Of a stretch of 64,000 nucleotides of DNA, positions 27,953 through 38,868 are shown one piece after another. The position numbers and the translations under genes are program-made. The notes beneath the pieces were generated by a model. It was not told where the DNA came from. It was given only the letters and a program-made list of their open reading frames with translations, and searched no databases. Within the stretch, counting starts at the first letter, position 1. Each line of letters starts with the position of its first letter. The DNA comes from Trichomonas vaginalis G3 (lineage: Eukaryota; Parabasalia; Trichomonadida; Trichomonadidae): contig NC_067205.1 in assembly GCF_026262505.1 (NCBI RefSeq), positions 13,764,001 through 13,828,000 of the forward strand, given 5' to 3'.

Positions 27953-30721
27953 ATGTCTAGTTTTGTTACTGTGAAATGGATGGAGCAAAAGAAGAAAGTT
28001 GCCAAGAAAGCATTTCTTCCACCAGCACTCACTGGCTTAAAGCTCCAGCTTGCTCGACTTTTCGATATTCGCCCACCCATGAAAATAGAAGCAATATATG
28101 ATCCGGATGGCAATCTTATTAACTCCATTTCAGACATAATCTCTGGCATGGAACTCATGTTCTCTACAAATCCTCCTGAACAAAATAATCAAGAATCGGA
28201 TGACGAAGTTTATCTTGAAGAAGAAAAAACGCCAGAAAAGCCTCGCAACCCACCGAAATTTGTTGTTGGACCAAAGAAAATCCAGCCACCTCCTGGCCAT
28301 CAAAAACCAATCATCCCTCCTCAAAGAAGACGCCGTGAGAGTGAAGAAGTTGCTACCGAAGAGGAAGAAGAATCTCATGAAGAGCAAAATAACATTCAAA
28401 AACAGCCAAAAAGCAAAAAATCTTCAATTTCTAAAGCAGATGTACCATTATCTAATAGTACATTCACTTCTCGTGCAAGCATGAGCTCACCAAAGTCCAA
28501 AGGAAACAAGAATGATCAGGAAATCGAAAATAATGCCGATGATCAGCCGAAATCTTCATTAAATAAACCAAATTCGCACGCATCGTCAAGGAGATCACTT
28601 ACAGCTTCACTTAACAGCAATAAAAATAGCCTTAAACCATCAAATACGAATAATCAAACCAAATACCAAGAAATTGATGAAGAAGCCAACGAAAACATGG
28701 TTTCTGATATGGTCGAAGCCATGGAAAACACAATTTCAAGAGAAATCGACCCAGATGATGAAGATATTCCAATTTCCAACGAAGAAGGCGACGACGAATA
28801 CGAAAGATCGCAAGAGAAGACTCTCGATGACGAGAACCAACTACAAAATGAAGAAGATCAGATCATTAAAGAGACAAATCGTAAAATCGAAGAATCTCCG
28901 AAGACAGAAAAAGTCGGACCACGCTACTCACCGCTAAATCCGAAATATTCTCCGAAATCTCTCAGCGGAATCTCTTCTCCTACGAAATCTTCGCCAAAGA
29001 AGGAAGAAAAGGGCCAAAAGCCAAAGCTTGAGGTCCAGAAAGACGAGAACCTCAAAGATCTCGACACAAATGAGTACTTCAACGATCAATCCGAAATGAC
29101 AGAAAAATCATTTGTCGAAAAACCAAATGAAAGCAGACAGAAGTCTCCTCCAAGGAGTCTGAATCGTAATAAGTCTCCAACGAACGCAGGAAATAAGGAA
29201 CAACCGCCGATGTCCTCTCCTACCGTAAATAATCCACCTCCGAACTCTTCTCCAAAGCGCACTCCTTCTTCTCAGAAAGGTATTAAGTTCTCCAATACAG
29301 AATCTGCTCTTTTGAATGTAGATTTGGCTCCAAGAGAATCTCCAAAGCCAAAAGCTCCAGAAAGAAGCGTAGTAAGCGATTCAAAGCACACAACTCCTGA
29401 AGAACTACTAGATCCATCAGAAATCGAGAAGAAACGCCTTGAAAAGCTCGGAATCAACCACGATAACATTATTCAAAGTTCCTTAGCTGCAACACGCGAA
29501 GAGATTGTCAGTGAAGATGATTTCAGACAGGCGCTTTACGCTGTATCCCCTATAATGCAAAGAGCAATGTCCGAACTCTCAAATCTCGAACAAATTCAAT
29601 TGAGAGAAATTCTGAGGAGCCAATTGAAATTTTTGGGTGAACTTCCCTCTTTCTCTCAAAATTTGGAACGAAATTGTTTCGAGTTTTTGAACACGATTAT
29701 GACATATTCACGCACAGGATCAGTCCAGAATGTCCACGCAGCGTTAGTTGGACCGAGATCTTCCGGAAAATCAACAGTTTTGAGAATTGTTTTCAAAAAA
29801 CTTCTCAACATGATGGCAGCGAACGGAACACTCAAGCACACGTTCTGCTTCTTCATAGATGCCAAGGATTTGCTCAAAGATACAGTTCTTGACATCTATC
29901 TCACGATTGTCCGAAATACAATCGCTCAAATGGCCGCACAGAGGCTTGATTTCAGGCAACACGCAGATCTCCTCCTTGGCTACTACGAGAAGTTCCTTAC
30001 TCTCGATAACATCACTCCTTTACCTCCGAAATTTGCTCTCGAAGATGATTTCAGAGGCGCAGCGTTTATTTTGCAAGAAATGAACGAGACATTGTTCACA
30101 ACATTGAACAAACAGAAGGATATCGAGAGATTCATGATGAACGCCGTAGTTATTCCATTAACTTTTTCACAGGCTTTCGGATATTCGAAGATTGTGTTTG
30201 GCGTTGATCACATGGATGTTCTTGACGTAAATATGCCTGAAGCGCACTACAGTTCTCAAGTTCCTCTGATCGAATACTTTAAGATGATGATTTCCGATGG
30301 TTTCTACATTATCTCCTGCGAAGATGAAGAGAGACTCTACTCTACATTGGATTCCATCACAGAACAAGGTATCAAGCTCTTGTCTCAGACCACTTTTACC
30401 CCTATCTATGACATGGATCAAGACGATAGAAATGTAAATGATGTCACTTTTCTTCTCAATGTTGAAGGAGAAAAATCTTCAGTACAATTGAGGTTAGGAG
30501 ACTGCGGAGGCTGCTCGGGATACGTTTCTAAGTGGAATGAGATCGCTACTGATGGAAAAACAATGTTCTATCAATTGCAGAAGGAAAAGAAACAAACTCG
30601 CCAAATTATGAAGATGAAACTTCAACTTTTGAAGAAATTAAGAACATTCGCTTCTACTATCTTTGAAGATAACTTCGAAAATAAGCTCAAAGACTTCGAA
30701 GTCCAAGTTAATGAAAATTAA
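27953..30721 (+). CDS. P-loop NTPase with doublecortin/ubiquitin-like N-terminus
   Basis: 922 residues. Residues ~1-75 look like a doublecortin or ubiquitin-like fold (LPPALTGLKLQLARLFDIRP, then AIYDPDGNLINSISDIISGM). Residues ~80-510 are low complexity, Ser/Lys/Glu/Pro rich, probably disordered and phosphorylated (SPPRSLNRNKSPT, SSPKKEEK). Residues ~545-915 form an AAA/STAND or ORC-like ATPase: Walker A GPRSSGKSTVL, a sensor-like TFCFFIDAKDLL, a Walker-B-like KIVFGVDHMDVLDV, and a basic helical end (KKQTRQIMKMKLQLLKKLRT). The single ATPase with N-terminal adaptor suggests a microtubule- or chromatin-linked machine; the true role is unknown. Codon use is even throughout and there is no break. 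Confidence 0.65.
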   Translation: MSSFVTVKWMEQKKKVAKKAFLPPALTGLKLQLARLFDIRPPMKIEAIYDPDGNLINSISDIISGMELMFSTNPPEQNNQESDDEVYLEEEKTPEKPRNPPKFVVGPKKIQPPPGHQKPIIPPQRRRRESEEVATEEEEESHEEQNNIQKQPKSKKSSISKADVPLSNSTFTSRASMSSPKSKGNKNDQEIENNADDQPKSSLNKPNSHASSRRSLTASLNSNKNSLKPSNTNNQTKYQEIDEEANENMVSDMVEAMENTISREIDPDDEDIPISNEEGDDEYERSQEKTLDDENQLQNEEDQIIKETNRKIEESPKTEKVGPRYSPLNPKYSPKSLSGISSPTKSSPKKEEKGQKPKLEVQKDENLKDLDTNEYFNDQSEMTEKSFVEKPNESRQKSPPRSLNRNKSPTNAGNKEQPPMSSPTVNNPPPNSSPKRTPSSQKGIKFSNTESALLNVDLAPRESPKPKAPERSVVSDSKHTTPEELLDPSEIEKKRLEKLGINHDNIIQSSLAATREEIVSEDDFRQALYAVSPIMQRAMSELSNLEQIQLREILRSQLKFLGELPSFSQNLERNCFEFLNTIMTYSRTGSVQNVHAALVGPRSSGKSTVLRIVFKKLLNMMAANGTLKHTFCFFIDAKDLLKDTVLDIYLTIVRNTIAQMAAQRLDFRQHADLLLGYYEKFLTLDNITPLPPKFALEDDFRGAAFILQEMNETLFTTLNKQKDIERFMMNAVVIPLTFSQAFGYSKIVFGVDHMDVLDVNMPEAHYSSQVPLIEYFKMMISDGFYIISCEDEERLYSTLDSITEQGIKLLSQTTFTPIYDMDQDDRNVNDVTFLLNVEGEKSSVQLRLGDCGGCSGYVSKWNEIATDGKTMFYQLQKEKKQTRQIMKMKLQLLKKLRTFASTIFEDNFENKLKDFEVQVNEN

Positions 30722-31127
30722 TTTTTTTATTTTTTATATATTTTTGTGTCAAGACTACTTTATGTTCAAAATACTAAACTAATTGATTTATTTGATTTAA
30801 ATCTAAGTTTTTGTAATTGGAATTAAAATATTTTTGAAATTAATATTAAATTCAAATCAACAACTATTTAGTAACAAAACATATTCATTATTTCCATCAA
30901 TACTCTAAATCTACAGCACAAAAAGCAACTTTTTAATCTAATTTAACTTATTTGAATTAATATTTTCCATGAAAAAGTACTTTATAAAGGCACAATGAAT
31001 AGGAAGCTTCTTATTGTTCTACAACTATCATTTTACATTATCATAATATTCCTCATTTTTTTGATGTAAAAAAATTAAAAAGTTTTTTGAATTAATAACG
31101 CAACATATATATTTACAAATAATAAAA
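30722..31127. other. Intergenic, nothing recognised
   Basis: About 400 bp of very AT-rich sequence between convergent genes. Confidence 0.6.
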
Positions 31128-32072
31128 CTAAAAGTTTGGAATCTTTTGAACACGTGGGTATGTTCTAACACGTCTAAGGCAAAATGAATTCCTTGGAACT
31201 GCAACATTAGGACTATTAAGCTTGGGCTTTATTACAAACTGTGTCTTGTTAAGATAGTTCTTTGAAACTCCAATCTTACCTAATGATTGTTCAAACTTCT
31301 TAAAATAATTCATAATAAGAAGTTGATCAGGAGTTGGGCGGCATTCAGGGTCTAAATCAAGGCACTGTGCAATTAATATCTTCAAATCATTATCTTCAAC
31401 AAGTTGAATATTGTAATCACAGTTTTCAATCTTGCTAACGATTTCTCCAATATTTCTTCCATGGAATGGAAGCATTCCTGTAGCAATAACATATAATGTT
31501 ACACCCATTGCCCAAATATCTGCTTTCATTGGATTGTATTCGTATGGCTTGAAAATTTCAGGAGCCATGAACATTGGAGTTCCTTTTACGCATGATGCTG
31601 TTGGCTTGTCTCTAAATATTGTTGAGAGACCAAAATCTCCGATCTTTATTCTTCCATATGTATCAATTAAGAAATTAGATGGTTTGAGATCACAATGAGC
31701 AATGTTTTTATCATGACAAGCTTTTACAGCAGTAATAACACCACGGATATAGCTTTGGAGTTCAATTCCCTTTGGCGGAGTTTCCTTTCCAAGGAATTTT
31801 GATAGATCTCCAACACAATGTTCCATCAACATATAGATGTGATTGTCAAAAACATAATTGTTATAGAGCCTGACAATCCTTGGATCATCTATTTCCATGA
31901 GACAATCAACTTCAGACATCTTAAAACGGTTGCTAGGAATCTTCTTTCATGCAAACTCTGATTTAAAATGGCTAGAGTAGACATGGAATACTTCACCATA
32001 TGCGCCCTGGGCGATAGTCTTGATGAACTGAATGTCGTTCTCTTTGAAGTATTCAAGTTCTGCGGGATTCAT
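31128..32072 (-). pseudogene. Protein kinase gene with one in-frame TGA
   Basis: Starting at ATG 32072 the frame reads MNPAELEYFKENDIQFIKTI, a glycine loop (AQGAYGEVFHVYS), then a TGA at 31947-31949 directly before KKIP, which holds the ATP-binding lysine. Relatives commonly have Cys there (ACKKI), and TGC or TGT to TGA is one base. After it the kinase is complete: HCDLKPSNFLI, KIGDFGLSTIF, GTPMFMAPEIF and the C-lobe to residue ~250, then a basic tail (RTYPRVQKIPNF). The single lesion with everything else intact suggests a recent loss, a sequencing error or read-through. The family looks like a trichomonad CAMK/NEK-like kinase. Confidence 0.8.
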
Positions 32073-34040
32073 TAAAAAATATAAAGTGTTTTATAGATTT
32101 GACTTTTTGATGGAAGTATTCAAAAGTATTAAAATGATAGTAGTGGAAAAACATACTTAAGCATTAATTCAACTAATTTTTCGAAATTGAATATTACTTG
32201 AAAAAATTGTGAACTAAAAAATTGAGGTGATATATCGAGATTGTGAAAAAATATTATATCAAGGAAATAATAGATAGATGGCTATTGTAGATTATTGGAA
32301 ATTTTGATATCATAATTTTGAATGACGCTATGTAATAATTTTTGAAAGGTTTATTGAAAAAAATTGAAGTGAATTTTTTTGGGGTAAATGATCAATGATG
32401 AGATAAAATAGTATAGATATAATATAACAAATAAAAAATGTTTTAATGATAGAATATTCACAAGATAATGCGGCCATTATTATTAGAAATGAGTATACAC
32501 TTTAATTTTAGTTTTGAAATTGGTCTGAGCATCTGAACTCAGAAATTTTGTGTTTGAGTTTCAAAGATATTTCAATGAACTGTTGAGACACCAGAAAATG
32601 GTTGTATTGGATTCCGATAGTGTAAATCACATCATATTTTAAAGAAGCGTTATAAAGAATTTGGAATAAAAATTTTTTGATATGTCAAATCACTTGATCC
32701 TCAAGTTGATGAAAAGATGATATGCTGGAGTATATCATAACAAATTTAAATTAATCCATGGCTCTCAAAATAAGTATCCGCAGTTCACAAATTGCAAATT
32801 CAATTACTTTTGTTAATTGAAGTGAAAAATACAAAACATCATTTAACAACTGTATGTGATTATATAAGTATATTTTCTAAATATAAATATTTAAAATTTT
32901 TATAAAATAAGAAAATTTTAATAAAATTGAAAATCCTGTATATTTCTTATTTTTTATTTTTTCAATTATTCGCGGTTATGGTCTCAAATAAATTCCAATC
33001 GCAAAATTGAATAAAATATCGAAATTTTTCAATACTATTGAATTCCTGCCTCTAAATAAATTCACATTAAAATATCATTTGTTGTTTTAATCACTTTTTA
33101 TTAAAACATAAAATTTTGCTACTAAACTGTTATTACAGATCTTGAAATTTTGATGTTCTCCATGAAACTATGCTCGTATATTGATGTACAATCAATATCT
33201 TTACTTTTTATACTTTTTTATTCTATTTTTTAATACTCGCAAATTTTGAAAAGCCATTCGTCACGAGACTTCATAACATATTGATTACAAATAGCAATAT
33301 AAGATATTTTTATATCTGAATTTGTTTTAGTCTTTTCGGATCTCATTCTCTGAGTTAACTCTTCAATTATCTCAAATTCTATCTGATATATAGACACATT
33401 GTAGGGGATATTTCTTTATTGGATGACACATGCTTTAATTTTTTCAATAAATCTTAATTATGAGCAATTATTTTGAAAAAGTTCATCCTTTTCCTTGCTA
33501 TTCAGCAACATTGAATTTCTTATTGAATGCCAAAATTCAATTTACCTAACTTTTCCCGACAATGTCTCAAAAGCCTTTATTGTAAATAAAAAATCCTTAA
33601 ACTATAAAAATAATTTCCATATTTCATTGCATACTTCCAATGCTTTATTTTTCTTTTCTTTCAATTTAATTTCAATGCTTTGAAACCGCACACGTATATT
33701 TTCTTTATAATCGGTTTATTTATATACTTCCTATTCTATTATCCATTTTTATGTGATTTTGCTTTCTTTCAATTTTTTCTGTGAGTTTGAATGATCAGTT
33801 ATAATTTTTTAAAAACAAAGAATTTCCTTTTAACATATATCATTATGAATAACTGTTTCCCGGTCATAAATTTTTGATATTACACTATCTTTCAAATCTT
33901 TGTGACAATAAATATTTTAGTAAAATTTTTTATAAATTTAATCTATCACATAGAACCCTACTAAAAATACATTTTTGTTAAAATTTGAATGCCTCAGAAA
34001 AATCTTTAAATCATTATTTTCATTCTCAATTTAAAATCTT
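32073..34040. other. Large AT-rich intergenic region
   Basis: Nearly 2 kb between divergently transcribed kinase genes. Several short frames occur but none has convincing composition, and no RNA gene or repeat array is seen. A TCATT Inr-like motif lies about 24 bases before the ATG at 34041. Confidence 0.6.
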
Positions 34041-35020
34041 ATGAGTGATAAACCATCAGAGATAGCCCAAAAATACCCACGCACCATTGGCAAGTACAGG
34101 ATTCTTAAAACAATTGGAAAGGGTTCATATGCAACCGTTGTTTCAGCATTTGATACTAAATTAAAACAAACCGTAGCAATAAAGATGTTAATCGCGAATT
34201 CATCACAAAGTGTCACATGGTTACATTTCTTAAAACCGAACTTCGACTTGGCGCTCGATTTGATCATCCAAACATCATCAAACTTTATGAAATTCTCTAT
34301 GAACCGGAAGCAATTATGATAGTTATGGAATATCTACCTAATAGTGACCTTCAGACAATCCTAGAAAGAGGTGTTCAGTTTACGATTTATGAACAAGTTC
34401 GTATATTTAAAGAAATTGTACTCGGATTGAACTATCTCCACAAAAGAGGAATATCACACCGTGATATTAAACCAGAAAATATTCTTTTCGATGAAAACTA
34501 TCATCCAAAAATAATCGACTTTGGATTCTCTCGTGAAAACTGCTCAAAACTTAATACATATTGTGGAACACCATTCTTTGTAGCCCCTGAAGTCATTACT
34601 TCGGATCAATATGACGGTACAAAAGCAGATTTATGGTCACTTGCAGTAACAATGCATATTATGAACACAGGCAAGTTCCCATGGAGATACCGTAGTGATG
34701 TACAGCTTATTAAGGATATGCAGTTTGGCAGATTGGAAATTCATAACGAAGCCAAAGGATTAATAGGTCTGATCATCGGCAAACTATTAACATTCGATCC
34801 AGCAGACAGACCAACAACAGACGATATCCTCAACATGTTCGCAGAGCACGAGCAAATTCATCAAACTAAAAATGAGCTTCCTCATGTTGCTCTTCAAGGA
34901 GGATCTCTTCCAAAGATACAAACAAATAATATTTCATTAAATAGTACATCGAAAAAGTCAAGGTTGTTCAGATCGAACATTGCTTTCAAACACCTTCATA
35001 AATCTATGGATTCATTATAA
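34041..35020 (+). pseudogene. Protein kinase gene with one frameshift
   Basis: The N-lobe reads YRILKTIGKGSYATVVSAFD and TVAIKMLIANSS in one frame; the rest (MVTFLKTELRLGARFDHPNI onward) is in another. The shift lies at about 34195-34217. The second part is complete: FKEIVLGLNYLHKRGISHRD, IKPENILFDENYHPKIIDFG, TYCGTPFFVAPEVITSD, KADLWSLAVTMHIMNTGKFP. It looks like a CAMK/SNF1-type kinase of ~325 residues with a short Ser-rich tail. One lesion only, so recent decay or a base-call error are both possible. Confidence 0.8.
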
Positions 35021-35399
35021 TTGTTTATATGTATGCGATTAAATATTGTTGTTTATTTAGAATTTTTACGATCTTTTTGATCGATCAAAAATTTAGTCGA
35101 TGACATTTTTTTCCTCTATCGTCTTATTGGAAAAATTCGACTTTTTTTCTCGAACTTTTTGAAAGAAATTCCACAGATTTTTGAGTTACTTGATATTCGA
35201 TCGATTCGTACCTACACATCGAATATACCCTATTCAACCCATTAAATACTCTTTTTTCAAAATTATTTCAAAAATATATGAATCAATGAATAAATACAAA
35301 GCTATTTTTAATCATTTCAAACATAAACAATTAATATTTATCTATATTAAATAGGTTCTAAACGAATATAAAAATATATTTGATAAAATTGAAAAATAA
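35021..35399. other. Intergenic, nothing recognised
   Basis: About 380 bp of AT-rich DNA between the kinase and the E2-like gene, which are convergent. Confidence 0.6.
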
Positions 35400-35849
35400 C
35401 TAGCAGTAGCTCATCGACTGATCAATTATTCTTTGAACTTTTCGTGCAAATTCTTTTTTATCTGTTAAATATATCCTCGTGGCTTCTTCGTTTTCATTAT
35501 AGTCTATATTTGGCTCTTACATAATCGAATGTATGAAACTAACAATTCCGCATATATTGATTCCCTGTAAAACAGGATCTTCAAAATTATCTAATCTTAT
35601 AAAACCTAAACTATCAACATTTGGATGAAACATTGGGCAAATAAACATTATTTTAGGGAGCTTATCTGGAAATCCATCTGAAAAATCGAATAATAATGGA
35701 AAAACTCCTCCTTCATAAGGAGAACCTGTAAATCCAGCGATAACTACAGTCCATCTATATATATCAGGAGTCATTTCGATTGATTCAACTCCAGGTGTCC
35801 GCTCTAACTCGAGAAACTGGCTGTGAAGCAGTGCCTCGATATCATTCAT
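35400..35849 (-). pseudogene. Ubiquitin-conjugating enzyme (E2)-like gene, catalytic Cys replaced and in-frame stop
   Basis: From ATG 35849 (MNDIEALLHSQFLELERTPG) the fold follows an E2: IYRWTVVIAGFTGSPYEGGV, FPDKLPKIMFICPMFHPNVD, SLGFIRLDNF. The HPN motif is present, but the residue seven positions further on, where the catalytic cysteine should be, is arginine (FIRLDNF against the usual ICLDIL). A TAA at 35517-35519 interrupts the C-terminal helices, yet the frame continues with EPNIDYNENEEATRIYLTDK and ends at 35400, matching the normal E2 end. It is either a UEV-like inactive E2 that has decayed or simply a pseudogene. The longer frame upstream to 36008 is not supported. Confidence 0.75.
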
Positions 35850-36245
35850 TATAAAATTTCCCTTAAAAATGATGTGAGATGATGAAAACATATAGAATTC
35901 AGTAATTATTAATAATTTATAATTTTTATTCATCCGGCCAATTTCCATAAAAGAGTCACTTTTTGTCTGAGAAAACAATTGAGCTTGGAAATGCAATATA
36001 AAGGGCACAATAGGATGTAATCCAACTATTCACTATAATTTATCGTTTTTATTCAAATCTGCCGGATTTTTATAATATATCCGATTGTAAACAATATTTG
36101 TGTAAAATTGAGCATTGTAACGGGTAGATTTTTAAATTATACTAGAATTGAACAGCCAGCTCTTAAAGCTGAGATATATCATATGAACTGGAACCAACAT
36201 ATGTATTCAATATCCAAAAAAGGTGATTTATACATCCGAGTAAGT

Positions 36246-36854
36246 TTATTTAAAATACAAATGCTGTGGCTTAACATCAATAACAGAATTCCTTATTGCT
36301 AGTGGAACATCAGTTTCTCCGGCTGCTGACAAGAGCAGAGGGAATAATTCTTTGATTAGGACTCGATCCTGGTTATTGCCTTCCCAAGGTTCCACTCCTA
36401 TTGTATTGACTGGAAAAGCCAGAGCCGTCCCTAAGCTGTCGTCGACAAGAACAACTTGCTTTAGGGGTCTATCGATCTTGTTAAGATCCTTTATTGCATA
36501 GCCTTGTGCAAACAGGCATGAATCTCTATATAGGCAATTCTCCTTCTTTACGTATGGAGCAATATGCCGAATGATTGACTCCGAGTACTCTCTTCTCGAT
36601 ACTGTAAAGAAAAATATTTCATAATACTTCGATATTTTTTCAAGAAATTCATAAGTCCCAGGTCTCACATGTACAAAATACTTTTTACGCCCCACATCAC
36701 ACTCAAACTCATGTTGTCTAGTTGGAAGTTCAGTGGAGAATATCAAAGTATTGTCCAAATCAATAACGAGGCTTGGAAGCTTATGGACATATCCTGAAAA
36801 TGTGCCTGCCATAAAATATTTGAACCAAGATGTTAGGCATCCGATTTTATTCAT
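36246..36854 (-). CDS. FCP1/NIF-type CTD phosphatase (HAD superfamily)
   Basis: 202 residues. The HAD motif I is SLVIDLDNTLIFS (D-L-D-N-T; most of this family has DLDET). YFVHVRPGTYEFLEKISKYY and EIFFFTVSRREYSESIIRHI follow, then motif III/IV as QVVLVDDSLGTALAFPVNTI. This is the small CTD-phosphatase fold that removes phosphate from Ser/Thr in proteins such as the RNA polymerase II tail. The length is close to the bare catalytic domain, with a short N-terminal extension. All key aspartates are present, so it should be active. A TCATT initiator-like motif sits just before the start. Confidence 0.85.
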   Translation of the reverse strand: MNKIGCLTSWFKYFMAGTFSGYVHKLPSLVIDLDNTLIFSTELPTRQHEFECDVGRKKYFVHVRPGTYEFLEKISKYYEIFFFTVSRREYSESIIRHIAPYVKKENCLYRDSCLFAQGYAIKDLNKIDRPLKQVVLVDDSLGTALAFPVNTIGVEPWEGNNQDRVLIKELFPLLLSAAGETDVPLAIRNSVIDVKPQHLYFK

Positions 36855-36855
36855 T

Positions 36856-36860
36856 AATGA
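36856..36860 (-). promoter_or_regulatory. Inr-like element TCATT
   Basis: On the minus strand TCATT ends one base before the ATG at 36854. It fits TCAYW; the leader would be only a few bases, within the trichomonad range. Confidence 0.4.
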
Positions 36861-37873
36861 AGAATCCCATTCAATTTTTCTGAGGACGAGATTTTGGAAT
36901 TATGGGAAATATAATCGGTAAAGCTGTTTTTATGGATAAGTCTGTAGAAATGAATACACAACAATATTTATGTGTTTCGGAATTAATGATTTTTTTGAGA
37001 TTGATTACTTGCCAAAAATTCAATTAGAGAGAAACAAATTATTCCACACAAGGAATCCATTATATCCATTTGTTAAAAATCCTTTCAATTTAACTTTTTT
37101 TATTCAAAATTGTAAAGATCATTCAATCTTATTTATCTGCTTTGCATTCTATATAGAACAGTATAACAATTAATAAAATCCTATTTTTGGTTCAAAATTT
37201 TGACCTTTACATGACAAATGTGATTCTCCAACGAACATCCAATTAACAATAATTAATTCGAATCAATCAGGTATGCATTCACTGCATTCGATCTTTTAAT
37301 TTCATATTAACAACTCCTAATCATATTGAATCTCACTTGGAGCAAATTCCTGAGCAGTAATATCCTGAAGTGATTGGTATTTATATACAAAGTAATTTCA
37401 ATTAATTATCCATTGCATCGATTGTAATGTCTTTCATTTTATCTTCAATTCTTGAATTCAATTGATTAATATTATTATCCATCATATTTTGCGCTCTATC
37501 AAAATATAAAACAAGTCAAAGGAGCAGTTTAACTATATAAAATGCAACCATATCTCATTTGGCACCCAAATTATTTATTTTGAACATTGAAATCAATTAT
37601 TTGACAAACAAACTAACAACTTACAATTATATTGGAGTGTCGATTACCAATTTACATTATCTGCTCTTTTAATGTAGAAATCTCATTGATAAAGTATAAT
37701 GTGGATTTATATATAAAAAGATCAATTAAAAGGATAATCCGTTTATAATCAGCAATCTGGAGCTATTGTTTAAATTTTATTTTTCAATCTTTTGCAAAAT
37801 GTCAATTTACAAATGCAAATCATCAATATATCAACAGTTATATTAGTGTATTAACTTTTAATTAGCTTTTCTT
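36861..37873. other. AT-rich intergenic region
   Basis: About 1 kb with no convincing gene. A 67-codon frame at 36970 has no support. No RNA gene recognised. Confidence 0.6.
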
Positions 37874-38131
37874 ATATTGTTGTAAACAGAAATTCATCAA
37901 AAGTGACACCTCAGAAAAGCTAAAATATTGAATTTTTGGAACTTTTGATAGAGCACGTTTTTAAATATTAATTAAAGTAAATGTATATTTTGTAAAGATT
38001 CTTTTTAATAAAAAAATAAAATTTTGAAGAAGAACACAAAATCTTCTGAAAAATAATATCACATAAACTCATATTATTTTCTAATATATAACTATTTTAT
38101 ATAAAAATCAAATTCAATGATCTTAAAAGCG

Positions 38132-38858
38132 AAGGATAAACCTCAAAATTTACGAATATAATGAGTGGGAATATAATGCTTATCTATCATAAAACCATAT
38201 GAAATATCAATTTTTGCTTTACGCCTAATTTTTGACGACAATTAGCAAAAAAATGTTAAATGTTAACACTCAGTCCATTTGAATATGAAAAATAAAATTG
38301 ACTTTGATTAAATGTTTTTATTTATCATGCAATTCTTCTTGCGACCAAAGATTTGAATAAAAGTTCAAAAAATAAGATAGCTTAAAAATAAATACGGTAG
38401 TGTTACTAATAGATGAATAGTATATAAATTCTATTAAAATGGATTTGATCCAAAAAAATATAAACCAAAATAATTGTTATAATTTAAATGAAGAAGTAAT
38501 TTAAACGATTTTATTTATGATCAAATTTTATATATTTTTTTGGATCAAATCCATTTTAATAGAATTTATATACTATTCATCTATTAGTAAACACTACGTA
38601 TTATTTTTTAAGCTATCTTATTTTTTTGAACTTTTATTCAAATCTTTGGTCGCAAGAAGAATTGCATGATAAATAAAAACATTTAATCAAAGTCAATTTT
38701 ATTTTTCATATTCAAATGGACTGAGTGTTAACATTAACATTTTTTGTAATTGTCGTCAAAAATTAGGCGTAAAGCAAAATTGATATTTCATATGGTTTAT
38801 GATAGATAAGCATTATATTCCCACTCATTATATTCGTAAAATTTTGAGGTTTATCCTT
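38132..38858. repeat. Foldback inverted repeat, ~330-bp arms
   Basis: The left arm begins AAGGATAAACCTCAAAAT and the right arm ends ATTTTGAGGTTTATCCTT. The arms pair almost base for base, with a ~65-bp AT-rich centre between AATGGATTTGATCC and GGATCAAATCCATT. Small differences between the arms show some age. Confidence 0.85.
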
Positions 38859-38868
38859 GGCAAACCCA

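Noticed and set aside
32073-34040. Short frames such as 33495-33683
   Set aside because: They are expected by chance in AT-rich DNA and show no domain or biased composition.
35850-36008. N-terminal extension of the E2-like gene
   Set aside because: The E2 fold starts at MNDIEALL; the upstream codons have intergenic composition.
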